Source: Candidatus Auribacterota bacterium (GTDB taxonomy: Bacteria > Auribacterota > Ancaeobacteria > Ancaeobacterales > Ancaeobacteraceae). From it: a stretch of 45,795 nucleotides of DNA. Shown here piece after piece: positions 8,918-16,892 of the stretch (position 1 is its first letter; every line of letters begins with the position of its first letter). The position numbers were made by a program, and so were the translations under genes. The notes under the pieces are model-generated. The model saw only the letters and a list, made by a program, of their open reading frames with translations, did not search any database and was not told the DNA's origin. The stretch is taken from the NCBI GenBank assembly GCA_022711655.1, contig JAKLEM010000014.1:1-45795 (forward strand), in the 5' to 3' direction.

Positions 8918-10048
8918 TTATCCCAGCCGCTTATGGAACCGCAGCGAGCTGACGGTAAATACGACGACGCCGATTATAAAGAGAATCGCGATCTCCTTCC
9001 AGAGAATTTCGATCCCGACCCCTTTCAAAAAGACGCCGCGCAGAATGACGAGGTAGTACCTGAGCGGGTTCAGAAAGGTCATGTACTGGATCACCGGCGG
9101 CATATTCTGGATCGGGAACATGAATCCCGACAGCAGGTTTGCCGGCATAAAGAAAAGGAATGTCGCCATGACCGCCTCCTGCTGTGTCTCCGAGATCGTC
9201 GAAATGAACAGGCCGATGCCGAGGCTCGTCAGCAGATAGACGACCGTCGCGCCGGTCAGCAGGAGGATGCTCCCTCGGAACGGCACGCGGAAAAAGATCT
9301 CCGCCACGAGCGTTATGATCACCATATTGACGACCGCCAGGATACCGAACGGGACCAGCTTCCCGACGATAAGCTCGTACGGCCTGATCGGGCTGACGAT
9401 CAGCTGCTCGATGGTCCCGATCTCCTTCTCGCGGACGATCGACAGCGCGCTCAGCATGAGGGTCGTGACCGTGACCATCAGCGCGATGACTCCCGGCAGG
9501 TAATAAAATTTCGACTCAAGGTTCTCGTTGAACCAAGTGCGGCTGTGCACGGCCACGTTCGGGAACAGGACTTCCCCGCCGAACGCGACGCGGGCGCGCT
9601 CCGCGAGGATCTCAGACGAGTACCGTTCGACGATGCGCCCGGCATATCCGAGCGCGATCTGCGCCGTGTTCGAATCGGTGCCGTCGGCGATCAGCTGGAA
9701 AGCAGCTGTCTTCCCGCCGGCCAGGTCGCGCCCGAAACCCCGGTCGAAGCGCAGCGCCACGGTCGCATCGGAATGGTCTATCAGCTTTTCGAGGGCGGCA
9801 TCGTCATTCACGATTGACCGAACGGAAAAATATCCCGAATAGGAGAACGCTCGCAGGAGTTCTCTGCTCTGAGGCGTATTATCGAGGTCATAGAGCGCCG
9901 TTGCGACGTCCCGCACGTCCGTCCGCGCCGCGTTACCGAAGATCAGGACCTGCACGATCGGTATGACGAACAGCAAACCCCTCATCTTGGGATCCCGCAT
10001 GATCTGCAGGAATTCTTTGACCAGTATGGCGCCCGCCCGCTCGAACAT
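8918..10048 (-). CDS. ABC-2 type permease, YbhR-like
   Basis: I chose the start at MFERAGAILVKEF (10048), directly after the previous permease gene stop at 10050. The 376-aa protein has one N-terminal helix (GLLFVIPIVQVLIFG), a large extracytoplasmic loop of about 150 residues and five further helices. It carries the ABC-2 hallmark REKEIGTIEQLIVSPIRPYELIVGK. It pairs with the next permease to form the channel of a tripartite exporter with the ATPases, the HlyD-type adaptor and TolC. The substrate is unknown; E. coli YbhFSR has been linked to drug and cation export. Confidence 0.9.
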   Translation of the reverse strand: MFERAGAILVKEFLQIMRDPKMRGLLFVIPIVQVLIFGNAARTDVRDVATALYDLDNTPQSRELLRAFSYSGYFSVRSIVNDDAALEKLIDHSDATVALRFDRGFGRDLAGGKTAAFQLIADGTDSNTAQIALGYAGRIVERYSSEILAERARVAFGGEVLFPNVAVHSRTWFNENLESKFYYLPGVIALMVTVTTLMLSALSIVREKEIGTIEQLIVSPIRPYELIVGKLVPFGILAVVNMVIITLVAEIFFRVPFRGSILLLTGATVVYLLTSLGIGLFISTISETQQEAVMATFLFFMPANLLSGFMFPIQNMPPVIQYMTFLNPLRYYLVILRGVFLKGVGIEILWKEIAILFIIGVVVFTVSSLRFHKRLG

Positions 10049-10049
10049 C

Positions 10050-11180
10050 CTATGCCACCTTTTTTGTGAATCTCTTATTCGCAACCACGACCACGAAACA
10101 GGCAAAGATCGAAAGGAAGATAACCTCTGCGGCCAGCGCATGCATCCCGACCCCTTTCAGATAGATGCCGCGAAGTATCCTGATAAAATACCGCGCCGGG
10201 ACGATATAGGTGATGACCTGTATCGGCTTCGGCATCGCCGCGATCGAGTACATATAGCCCGAGAGGAGGAACGCCGGCAGGAACGACACCATGATAGCGA
10301 ACTGGCTGGCGACAAGCTGGTTCCGGGTCGTCACCGAGATCAGGATGCCCATCATCATCGCGCCGGTGAGGAAGACGCCGCTCAGCGCGAACAGCAGCGC
10401 AAGGCTCCCGCGGAACGGTACATGGAAAACGTATTCTCCCAGGACGACGGAGACCGCCAGATCTATGATCCCGATCAGGAAATAAGGCACGAACTTGCCG
10501 AGGATCAGCTCGCCCGAGGTCACCGGCGTGGCGATCAGCTGCTCCATCGTGCCCCGCTCCCATTCGCGGGAGAAGGTCACCGACGTCAGGAGCGCCGATA
10601 TGATCATCATGATCACCGCGATCAGCCCCGGGATGACAAAGTTCCTGCTGCGGAGGTCCTGGTTGAACCAGACGCGCAGACGCATGTCGAGCGGCCGGGT
10701 GTTCGTGGCGCCGGCCTTGCGGAGCGCTGCGGTGACGAAAGCGGCGTTGTAGCGCTGGATCAGCGACTCGACGTACGACACCGCGATCTGCGCCGTATTG
10801 CTGTCGCTGCCGTCGACGATGACTTGCACGGGCGCCGTCCGGCCGCTGCCGAGCTTCTTCGAGAAGTCCTTCGGGACCACCATCGCCATCAGGACCGTCC
10901 CCTCGTCGATCAGCCGCTCAAGCCGGTCATACCGGTCGTAATAGCCGGTGATGTCAAAATACCGCGACTGCCTGAAGTCCAGGAGAAAATCCCGGGATGC
11001 CTGCGAACCGTCCTGGTCCCAGACCGCGACGCGGACGTGATCGACGTCTAGAGTGAGCGCGTAGCTGAACAGGAGCAGCAGCACCACCGGAATGATGAAC
11101 GCCAGGATGAGGCTCCGTATGTCGCGGACGACCTGGATGAATTCCTTTCGCGCTATCGCCTTTACCCGCACGTAATTCAT
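10050..11180 (-). CDS. ABC-2 type permease, YbhS-like
   Basis: The 376-aa protein begins MNYVRVKAIARKEFIQVVRD and has an N-terminal helix, a long periplasmic loop and five C-terminal helices. It carries REWERGTMEQLIATPVTSGELILGK, the ABC-2 permease signature. It overlaps the upstream ATPase gene by four bases (ATGA), and the next permease starts right behind it, so translation is coupled. It is paralogous to its partner: same length and similar motifs (DSNTAQIA in both). Confidence 0.9.
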   Translation of the reverse strand: MNYVRVKAIARKEFIQVVRDIRSLILAFIIPVVLLLLFSYALTLDVDHVRVAVWDQDGSQASRDFLLDFRQSRYFDITGYYDRYDRLERLIDEGTVLMAMVVPKDFSKKLGSGRTAPVQVIVDGSDSNTAQIAVSYVESLIQRYNAAFVTAALRKAGATNTRPLDMRLRVWFNQDLRSRNFVIPGLIAVIMMIISALLTSVTFSREWERGTMEQLIATPVTSGELILGKFVPYFLIGIIDLAVSVVLGEYVFHVPFRGSLALLFALSGVFLTGAMMMGILISVTTRNQLVASQFAIMVSFLPAFLLSGYMYSIAAMPKPIQVITYIVPARYFIRILRGIYLKGVGMHALAAEVIFLSIFACFVVVVANKRFTKKVA

Positions 11181-12145
11181 GGCCTTGCCGCTCCCGCAGC
11201 CTGATCCCGGTCATATTCCTCGATAAGAGACACGAACACGTCCTCAAGCGACGGTTCGATCTGCTCGACGGCGTAGTCGGTCACCGATGCGTTCGCGAAC
11301 ATGTTTTTAATACCCGCGACGGCCGCGGCGGCATCGGCCGCGACGGCGTGGACCGAGGCGCCGAAAAGCGCCGTCTCTTTCACGCCGTCGACGGCGGACA
11401 GACGCTCGTTCCATTCCTCGGGGCGCGCAATGTCTATCCTGAGGACCGCATGTCGCATGAATGCGGTCTTCATCTCGCGCGGGGTCCCGACGGCGATAAG
11501 CGACCCGCGGTAGATCAGCGCGAGCCGCCCGCAGTTCTCTGCCTCGTCCATGTAGTGCGTCGTGACGAAGACAGTCACGCCGCCCGCGGCCAGCTCCTTG
11601 ATCAGCTTCCAGAAATTCGCACGGGTTATGGGGTCGACGCCGGACGTCGGCTCGTCGAGAAAGATGATCTTCGGGTCGTGGATGAGCGCGCAGCCGAGGG
11701 CGAGGCGCTGCTTCCATCCGCCGGAAAGCGTCTTCGTGATATTCTTTCGGAGCCCTTCGAGCCCCGCCATCCGGACGATCCATTCGATGCGGTCTTTCCG
11801 CTGCGCCCGCGGTATACTGTAAATGCCGCTGTAGAAGTTGATGTTCTCCTCGACGGTCAGGTCTTCGTAAAGCGAGAAGCGCTGGGACATGTAGCCGATC
11901 GACTGCTTGATCTGTTCCTGCTGCGTCAGGATATCGAAGCCGCCGACGCGCCCAGACCCCGACGTCGGCGCGATGATCCCGCAGAGCATCCTGATCGTCG
12001 TCGATTTTCCCGCGCCGTTGGGCCCCAGGAACCCGAAAATCTCCCCTTTCCCCACTTGGAAAGAGATCCGGTCGACGGCGGTGAACGCGCCGAACTTCTT
12101 CTCGAGATTCTCGACTACAACTGCGTTTGCGCTGGCAACAGACAT
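11177..12145 (-). CDS. ABC transporter ATP-binding protein (second YbhF-type ATPase)
   Basis: The ATG at 12145 has GGGAG upstream and gives 322 aa. It shows Walker A GPNGAGKST, a Q-loop region (YMSQRFSLYEDLTVEENI), the signature LSGGWKQRLALG, Walker B IIFLDEPTSGVDP and the switch His in VTTHYMDEAE. The C-terminal 90 residues are a small regulatory domain ending in EPSLEDVFVSLIEE. The signature reads LSGGW instead of LSGGQ. The neighbouring ATPase is homologous; in E. coli the two are one polypeptide, YbhF. A folded repeat lies in the gap before this gene. Confidence 0.93.
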   Translation of the reverse strand: MSVASANAVVVENLEKKFGAFTAVDRISFQVGKGEIFGFLGPNGAGKSTTIRMLCGIIAPTSGSGRVGGFDILTQQEQIKQSIGYMSQRFSLYEDLTVEENINFYSGIYSIPRAQRKDRIEWIVRMAGLEGLRKNITKTLSGGWKQRLALGCALIHDPKIIFLDEPTSGVDPITRANFWKLIKELAAGGVTVFVTTHYMDEAENCGRLALIYRGSLIAVGTPREMKTAFMRHAVLRIDIARPEEWNERLSAVDGVKETALFGASVHAVAADAAAAVAGIKNMFANASVTDYAVEQIEPSLEDVFVSLIEEYDRDQAAGAARP

Positions 12146-12185
12146 ACATGCTCCCACAATAGTGAATGAGCTATTCAGCGGGTCC

Positions 12186-12325
12186 TGACAGGGCAGCACT
12201 CTTTCAGCATCGCTCGGGCCCCTCCAGCGGGGCCCCTCGCTCGGCGAGAATTTCTGCGCGCCGACGTTCCGTCGGCGACCCAGCCGCAGAAATTCTCAAC
12301 GTGCTGAAAGAATACTGCCCTGTCA
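12186..12325 (+). repeat. folded repeat element, copy A
   Basis: The outer arms 12186-12209 and 12302-12325 pair at 22 of 24 positions. Inside are hairpin P2 (GGGCCCC 12216-12222, loop TCCAGC, GGGGCCC 12229-12235) and a long arm P3 (13 perfect pairs, 12246-12258 with 12285-12297) topped by GCCGAC/GTCGGC. The core from 12208 to 12304 aligns end to end with copy B at 25804-25901. Loops and junctions are conserved while the paired bases differ and still pair. The element lies between the two ATPase genes, antisense to their transcription. Confidence 0.85.
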
Positions 12326-12406
12326 CCCGCTGTAATTGTCAAACCTCTATTTCAATCCCGCTCGCATTTTCAACATACTGACAGACACACTCCAAACCAA
12401 TCCTTC

Positions 12407-13126
12407 TCATGACTGTTCCTCAATGATCGACACGAACGCCTCCTCCAGCGTCGCGGCGTTCCGTTCGCGTTTGATCGCCGCCGGGGTGTCGCAGCGAAGA
12501 AGCTTTCCCTTATAGAGGAGTCCGATCCGCCGGCAGCGCTCCGCCTCGTCGAGATAGGAGGTCGAGAAGAAGATCGTCACGTTCTCTCTCAGGAGCTGAT
12601 AGAGGATCTGCCAGAAATCGCGGCGTGAGACCGGGTCTACGCCGTTGGTCGGCTCGTCGAGGAACAGGACCTTCGGCGTGTGGATCAGCGAGCAGGTCAG
12701 GCCGAGCTTCTGCTTCATCCCGCCGGAGAGGTTCTTGGCGAGGCGCTTCTGGAACGGCGCCAGGCCGCTGAATTCGAGCAGCCGCTCGACCTTGGGGACG
12801 CGCTCTTTCTTCGATACGCCGTAGATGTCGGCGTAGAAATTGATATTCTCGATGACGGTGAGGTCTTCGTAGAGGCCGAAACGCTGTGACATGTAGGCGA
12901 TGTCGCGCTTGATCAGCTCCGCCTCTTTCACGATATCCCGGCCGCAGACCGTCCCGCCGCCGGAGGTGGGGTCGAGAATGCCGGTCAGCAGGCGCATCGT
13001 GGTCGTCTTCCCAGCCCCGTCGGGGCCAACGAGGCCGAATATCTCGCCTTTCTTGATATCGAGCGTGAGGCCGTCGACCGCAGCAAGGGCGCCGAATTTC
13101 CTGGTCAGGTTTGACGTGGCGATCAT
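12407..13126 (-). CDS. ABC transporter ATP-binding protein (first YbhF-type ATPase)
   Basis: The 239-aa protein is a single nucleotide-binding domain: Walker A GPDGAGKTT, YMSQRFGLYEDLT after the Q-loop, signature LSGGMKQKLGL, Walker B VLFLDEPTNGVDP, and FFSTSYLDEAER at the switch region, where Ser replaces the usual His (E. coli YbhF-type domains often vary here). It ends ATLEEAFVSIIEEQS, like the C-terminus of its partner. It follows the HlyD-type gene by 57 bases. The Ser suggests one of the two ATP sites may hydrolyse poorly. Confidence 0.92.
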   Translation of the reverse strand: MIATSNLTRKFGALAAVDGLTLDIKKGEIFGLVGPDGAGKTTTMRLLTGILDPTSGGGTVCGRDIVKEAELIKRDIAYMSQRFGLYEDLTVIENINFYADIYGVSKKERVPKVERLLEFSGLAPFQKRLAKNLSGGMKQKLGLTCSLIHTPKVLFLDEPTNGVDPVSRRDFWQILYQLLRENVTIFFSTSYLDEAERCRRIGLLYKGKLLRCDTPAAIKRERNAATLEEAFVSIIEEQS

Positions 13127-13183
13127 GCGGCTCGCTCTACAGGTTTTGTCAGGGTATCCGGGCGATGCGTCGCGCGCGCAGGT

Positions 13184-14023
13184 TCAGTCCGCCGTCCGGA
13201 TATACCCGTCGGCGGGCATCCCCGGTTTCAGTTCCCGGCTCGCGTTGTCGACCCTGATCTTGACGCGATAGACCAGCTTGACGCGCTCTTCGGTGGTCTG
13301 GATATATTTCGGCGTGAACTCGGCCTCCTGCGATATGAACGATACCCGCCCGTCGTAGCGCTTCCCCGGGTAGGTGTCGGTCGTCACATACGCTTTCCGG
13401 TTCAGCGCGACACGCGCGAGGTCAGTCTCGTTTATATAGCCGGTCAGCCAGAGGCTGTTCAGGTCGATCGCGGTAAAAATGGTCGCGGCGGGCTGGATAA
13501 CCTCCCCCTGCTCTGCGCTCTTGGTGATGATATATCCGTCAAGCGGCGAGGCGAGCCGCGCGAACCCGAGACGCGTCTCCGCCAGCTCCAGAGAGGCCTT
13601 CAGCGACGCGACATTCGCGGCCGTGCTGTCGGCCTTGGTCTTCGCCTCGTCGCGCTTCTGTGCGGAGATCGAGCCGGCTCTAAAAAGGTTCTCGGCGCGG
13701 ACATAGTCGTCCTGTGCCAGCAGCTGCCGGTACTCCTCCGCCTTCAGCGCCGCCTCCGCGTTGGCCTTGATCTTAGACAGCTCGTCGGTATTGAGCTCGG
13801 CGACGACCTGCCCGGCGCGGACAGGGTCGCCTTCGTCGGCAAGGAGCTTCTCGATCTGCCCGCCGGTACGGAACGATATCCTGACCTCGTCCCCTTCGAT
13901 CGTGCCGGAAACCTTGATCGTCCCGCCGCTGCCGGCGATCTGTTTCGTGTAATAGGAATAACCGAAATAGCCGCCCGCAGAGAGCAGGATCAGAACGACC
14001 AGCATACGCGCGATCTTTTTCAT
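13184..14023 (-). CDS. HlyD/YbhG-type membrane fusion protein
   Basis: The start is the ATG at 14023 (MKKIARMLVVLILL), which overlaps the tolC stop as ATGA, so the long upstream reading is spurious. The protein is 279 aa with an N-terminal membrane anchor, a biotinyl-lipoyl half-motif (GTIEGDEVRISFRTGGQI), a coiled-coil hairpin around residues 90-150 and a beta-barrel region (LWLTGYINETDLARV). It bridges the inner-membrane ABC complex to TolC. The gene order TolC, adaptor, ATPases, permeases supports a complete exporter. Confidence 0.92.
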   Translation of the reverse strand: MKKIARMLVVLILLSAGGYFGYSYYTKQIAGSGGTIKVSGTIEGDEVRISFRTGGQIEKLLADEGDPVRAGQVVAELNTDELSKIKANAEAALKAEEYRQLLAQDDYVRAENLFRAGSISAQKRDEAKTKADSTAANVASLKASLELAETRLGFARLASPLDGYIITKSAEQGEVIQPAATIFTAIDLNSLWLTGYINETDLARVALNRKAYVTTDTYPGKRYDGRVSFISQEAEFTPKYIQTTEERVKLVYRVKIRVDNASRELKPGMPADGYIRTAD

Positions 14024-15444
14024 TGCGCCGTCCTCTCTTCGCCGGCCGCGCCTTCCGGCACGGCGGCCGCCGAGACCACAGGCGCCTGAGGCGCCGCCTC
14101 GGGAGGATCGAACATCCCAACCCCCATCGTCCTCTCGAGGAACGCCTTCGCCATCAGGTAATCGTAGATCGCCTCGCAGAGCGCCTTCTCGATCTGGCTC
14201 AGCGATGTCTGCGCGTCGAGCACGTCGAGGTTCGTGCCGACGCCGTTGGTATAGCTGATCTCCGCGATCCGGAGCGCCTCTTTCGCCTCGGCGACGCTGT
14301 CCCGCTGTGAGTCGATGATCGACTGGGCCTTGGCGAGGTCGAGGCATGCGCGGCGTATATCGACGGCGGTCTGGTCGGCGACATCTTCCTTGCCGAGCGC
14401 GGCCTCCGCGTACTTCGCCTGCGCGGCGTCGACCCTCGCCTTGGTCGACCAGCCGTCGAAGATCGGCACGCTCGCCGTCACGCCGACGTTCCAGTTGGAG
14501 TGCTTGCTGTTGAACATGTCGCCGACGTTGTCGGACCTGAAATTCAGCCCCCCGTTCGCGGCGATCTGCGGACGGAACCCGGACTTCGCCATCTCGATAT
14601 TCCACCAGCCGAGGTCGATGCCGAGGAGCTTCAGGACCATCTCCGGTTTCTTCTCGCAGGCCGTCTTGAAAAAGCCGTCCTCGTTGACCTCGAGCGGCTC
14701 ATGCTCCAGCGTCCCCTCCACGCGCAGCTCGTCTTTCAGCTTCACGCCGAGGAGCTTCTTGAGATCGGCCATCGTGACATCGACGTCGTTTTTCGCCTTC
14801 ACCAGCACCGGTATCTGTTTGGAGACGTAGACCTTCGACTGGAGCAGGTCGAAGCGCGACGACATCCCCTGCTCGAACCTGTTCCTGACATCCTCATAGT
14901 GGGCCTGCGCCTGCACGACGAGGTCGCGCGATATCCGCTCGACCTCGAACGCGAGCAGCAGGCCGTAATAGAGCCGCCTGGTCTCGAACTCGACGTCGAG
15001 CCTGCAGGCCCGCAGCGTCTGCTCCTGCACCTTGAACATGATCCGCGACCTGTTGAGCTGCGCGACGCTCGAGCCGCCGTTGTAGATCGTCTGGCCGGCC
15101 GTCACGCCGAGCTGCATGTCGTTCTTGTACCCCATGAAGATCCCGAGGTCCTTCTTCTGCTCGACGCCCGGGCCCGATCCGAACTGGGGAACCCAGTCGT
15201 TGTGCGTATACCCGGTCTGCAGGTTGACCTTCGGCAGGAAGTCGCTGCGCGCGAGCTCGACATCAGCCCTCGCCGCATCTATCTCTTTCTCCTGGATCTG
15301 GATCGCCTTGTTGTTGCGGAACGCCATCTTCGCCGCGTCCTGAAGCGATATCCCCGGCGCCTCGGCGGCCGCGCCATAAGTGATGAACGAGGCGGCCGCC
15401 AGCGCGGCAATTAAAACACTTCTATTGATGCTGCGTCTTTTCAT
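14020..15444 (-). CDS. TolC-family outer-membrane efflux protein
   Basis: The 474-aa protein has a signal peptide (SVLIAALAAASFITYGAAAEA) and two outer-membrane efflux repeats with long helices. Typical features are LARSDFLPKVNLQTGY, the strand GQTIYNGGSS and VPIFDGWSTKARVDAA in the second half. The C-terminal 30 residues are Ala/Pro-rich with no helix and look like an unstructured tail. It is the first gene of the exporter operon, and a good promoter lies 48-76 bases upstream of its ATG. Confidence 0.93.
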   Translation of the reverse strand: MKRRSINRSVLIAALAAASFITYGAAAEAPGISLQDAAKMAFRNNKAIQIQEKEIDAARADVELARSDFLPKVNLQTGYTHNDWVPQFGSGPGVEQKKDLGIFMGYKNDMQLGVTAGQTIYNGGSSVAQLNRSRIMFKVQEQTLRACRLDVEFETRRLYYGLLLAFEVERISRDLVVQAQAHYEDVRNRFEQGMSSRFDLLQSKVYVSKQIPVLVKAKNDVDVTMADLKKLLGVKLKDELRVEGTLEHEPLEVNEDGFFKTACEKKPEMVLKLLGIDLGWWNIEMAKSGFRPQIAANGGLNFRSDNVGDMFNSKHSNWNVGVTASVPIFDGWSTKARVDAAQAKYAEAALGKEDVADQTAVDIRRACLDLAKAQSIIDSQRDSVAEAKEALRIAEISYTNGVGTNLDVLDAQTSLSQIEKALCEAIYDYLMAKAFLERTMGVGMFDPPEAAPQAPVVSAAAVPEGAAGEERTAQ

Positions 15445-15491
15445 CTGACCATCTCGCGGAAAATGCTGATTAAATCCTTCATTTGCGAGAT

Positions 15492-15520
15492 ATTGTAACG
15501 AGCGAACATGCTTTTTGCAA
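15492..15520 (-). promoter_or_regulatory. sigma70-type promoter of the tolC-hlyD-ABC operon
   Basis: On the minus strand TTGCAA (15515-15520) and TACAAT (15492-15497) are separated by exactly 17 bases. The implied transcript starts about 40 bases before the tolC ATG. Confidence 0.65.
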
Positions 15521-15559
15521 GTTGAAACTATGAGGGCTCAGCTCGTGCGCATTATTCGC

Positions 15560-15588
15560 TTGCTTCTCAAGTATACTGGATATATATT
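15560..15588 (+). promoter_or_regulatory. candidate promoter with the -10 box abutting a start codon
   Basis: TTGCTT (15560-15565) and TATATT (15583-15588) are separated by 17 bases. The ATG at 15595 begins six bases after the -10 box, so the mRNA would be nearly leaderless. A second possible -10, TATACT at 15572, would leave a short leader. Confidence 0.4.
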
Positions 15589-15594
15589 CAGCGT

Positions 15595-15897
15595 ATGCAT
15601 AGAAATAGACATACGGCGCTATTGTTGAACATAAGCAAAATATTATTAGTGCTGGTCCTGGGCGTTGCCGTGATGATCTTCTTTGCGAGCGCCTTCGACT
15701 CGGATGAATCGATCATCGACGCATTCCATGTCAGCTGCGTCACCGTTGATACTTTCACCCTCACGCCTCATACGGCCATACTGCCGTTGCCTCCCATCCA
15801 GGATTATGACATGATCCCGTGCGAAGAGCTTCTATCGTTCCTGGGGCAAAAAGAAAAAGCGCCGCCTTTTTCCCCTGCCGGCACATTCCCATTCTAG
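15595..15897 (+). CDS. small membrane-anchored hypothetical protein
   Basis: The 100-aa frame starts at 15595 without a ribosome site. Residues 8-32 form a hydrophobic segment (ILLVLVLGVAVMIFFA) that could be an anchor or signal peptide. The rest is proline-rich with two cysteines (HVSCVTVD, MIPCEEL). It is not recognised. Support comes from its promoter-like upstream region and plausible protein composition; it could still be spurious. Confidence 0.5.
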   Translation: MHRNRHTALLLNISKILLVLVLGVAVMIFFASAFDSDESIIDAFHVSCVTVDTFTLTPHTAILPLPPIQDYDMIPCEELLSFLGQKEKAPPFSPAGTFPF

Positions 15898-15940
15898 CAT
15901 CAATCATTTTCATAACATCACACACACAAGGAGATATTCC

Positions 15941-16084
15941 ATGAAGAAATTACTCGTTATTCTCGTCCTGACAGCGTTCGCCGGCTCATGCGCCATTGCG
16001 GCAGATACGTCCGTTCCGGCGCCGGCGAAAGTAAAGAGCTTCAAGAAGGAGACAAAGGTAAAGAAAACGAAGAAGAATCTCTAA
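15941..16084 (+). CDS. 47-aa exported lysine-rich peptide
   Basis: ATG at 15941 follows AAGGAGA at good spacing and the frame ends with TAA at 16082. The product begins MKKLLVILVLTAFAGS with an AIAA cleavage site, so a signal peptide is clear. The mature part is about 25 residues, with 11 lysines and proline-alanine repeats. A strong terminator follows 18 bases later, so this is a compact real transcription unit. The function is unknown. It could bind the envelope or nucleic acid, or be a lipoprotein-like peptide (Cys17, weak lipobox). Confidence 0.7.
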   Translation: MKKLLVILVLTAFAGSCAIAADTSVPAPAKVKSFKKETKVKKTKKNL

Positions 16085-16102
16085 TTCTCCGCTCACAAAA
16101 AA

Positions 16103-16136
16103 ACGGGCGGGCACAGTCGTGCCTGCCCGTTTTTTT
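16103..16136 (+). terminator. Rho-independent terminator
   Basis: The arms ACGGGCGGGCAC (16103-16114) and GTGCCTGCCCGT (16119-16130) pair with one G-U and a four-base loop. T's follow directly (16130-16136), and A's precede the stem. Confidence 0.85.
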
Positions 16137-16184
16137 CATTTCTGCCTTTTTATATCCGACGCGTATGATAGAATACGTACCATC

Positions 16185-16892
16185 ATGTTACCGATAACGC
16201 GCCAGATCATTATTATCGCCGCCTGTGTCAGTTTTTGCGTTGCGGTCGCTCATACCTGCCATGGCCAGCCCTCGCTGTCCAAACAGGAAAAAGAACAGCT
16301 CAAGAAAGGCGAGATCGTCCTCAAGGAAGCAAAGCCACACTATTTGAAGCAATACTCGAACTCGCCGTGGATCGCGATCTCCTATTTCAACCAGACGCCG
16401 ACAGAGCTGGCCGGGTATATCCTAGATTTCCAGCAATACACGAACATGTTCCCGAAGGTTAAGGACCTCGTCATCACGCCGCTCGGCGACTCGCGCTACC
16501 GGCTGAAATACACGGTCGCATCGGGCCTTTTCACGTTCAGGTATACGATCATCATGACCTATGTCCCGGCTGACAACATGATCTGGTGGGACCTTGACCC
16601 CGAACACCCCGGGGATTTCTCGGCGTATAAAGGGTACTGGAAGTTCATCCCCGAAGGGAACAAAACGATGGCGGTCTATTCCATCTCACCGATCGCGAAA
16701 CTGCCTGTCCCCGATTTCATGCAACAGGACGGCGCGAAGAACGAGATGCCGGTAACGGTCAAAGAGGTAAAAGACTGGATACGGGAAGCTACGAAGCCGA
16801 TCGAGAAGAGAAAGAAAAAGACGTCGGACGAGTGGGCCGACGACAACAAGCCCCGGCAGGAAGAGAACAGCCTCCTCAAGTTGAAGCGGTGA
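16185..16892 (+). CDS. exported SRPBCC/START-like protein
   Basis: I chose the start MLPITRQIIIIAACVSFC (16185) because the residues ahead of it in the longer frame look non-coding. The 235-aa protein has a signal peptide ending near HTCHGQ and a helix-grip domain: the stretches YFNQTPTELAGYILDFQQYTN and MFPKVKDLVITPL, then YRLKYTVASGLFTFRYTI. This fold binds hydrophobic ligands (polyketide cyclase/START family). The C-terminus is basic and charged (PIEKRKKKTSDEW). It overlaps the convergent radical SAM gene by 17 bases. Confidence 0.75.
   Translation: MLPITRQIIIIAACVSFCVAVAHTCHGQPSLSKQEKEQLKKGEIVLKEAKPHYLKQYSNSPWIAISYFNQTPTELAGYILDFQQYTNMFPKVKDLVITPLGDSRYRLKYTVASGLFTFRYTIIMTYVPADNMIWWDLDPEHPGDFSAYKGYWKFIPEGNKTMAVYSISPIAKLPVPDFMQQDGAKNEMPVTVKEVKDWIREATKPIEKRKKKTSDEWADDNKPRQEENSLLKLKR

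Noticed and set aside
12186-12325. Integron attC site or classic MITE for elements A and B
   Set aside because: No RYYYAAC/GTTRRRY core sites were seen, and the outer arms differ between copies, unlike MITE terminal repeats.
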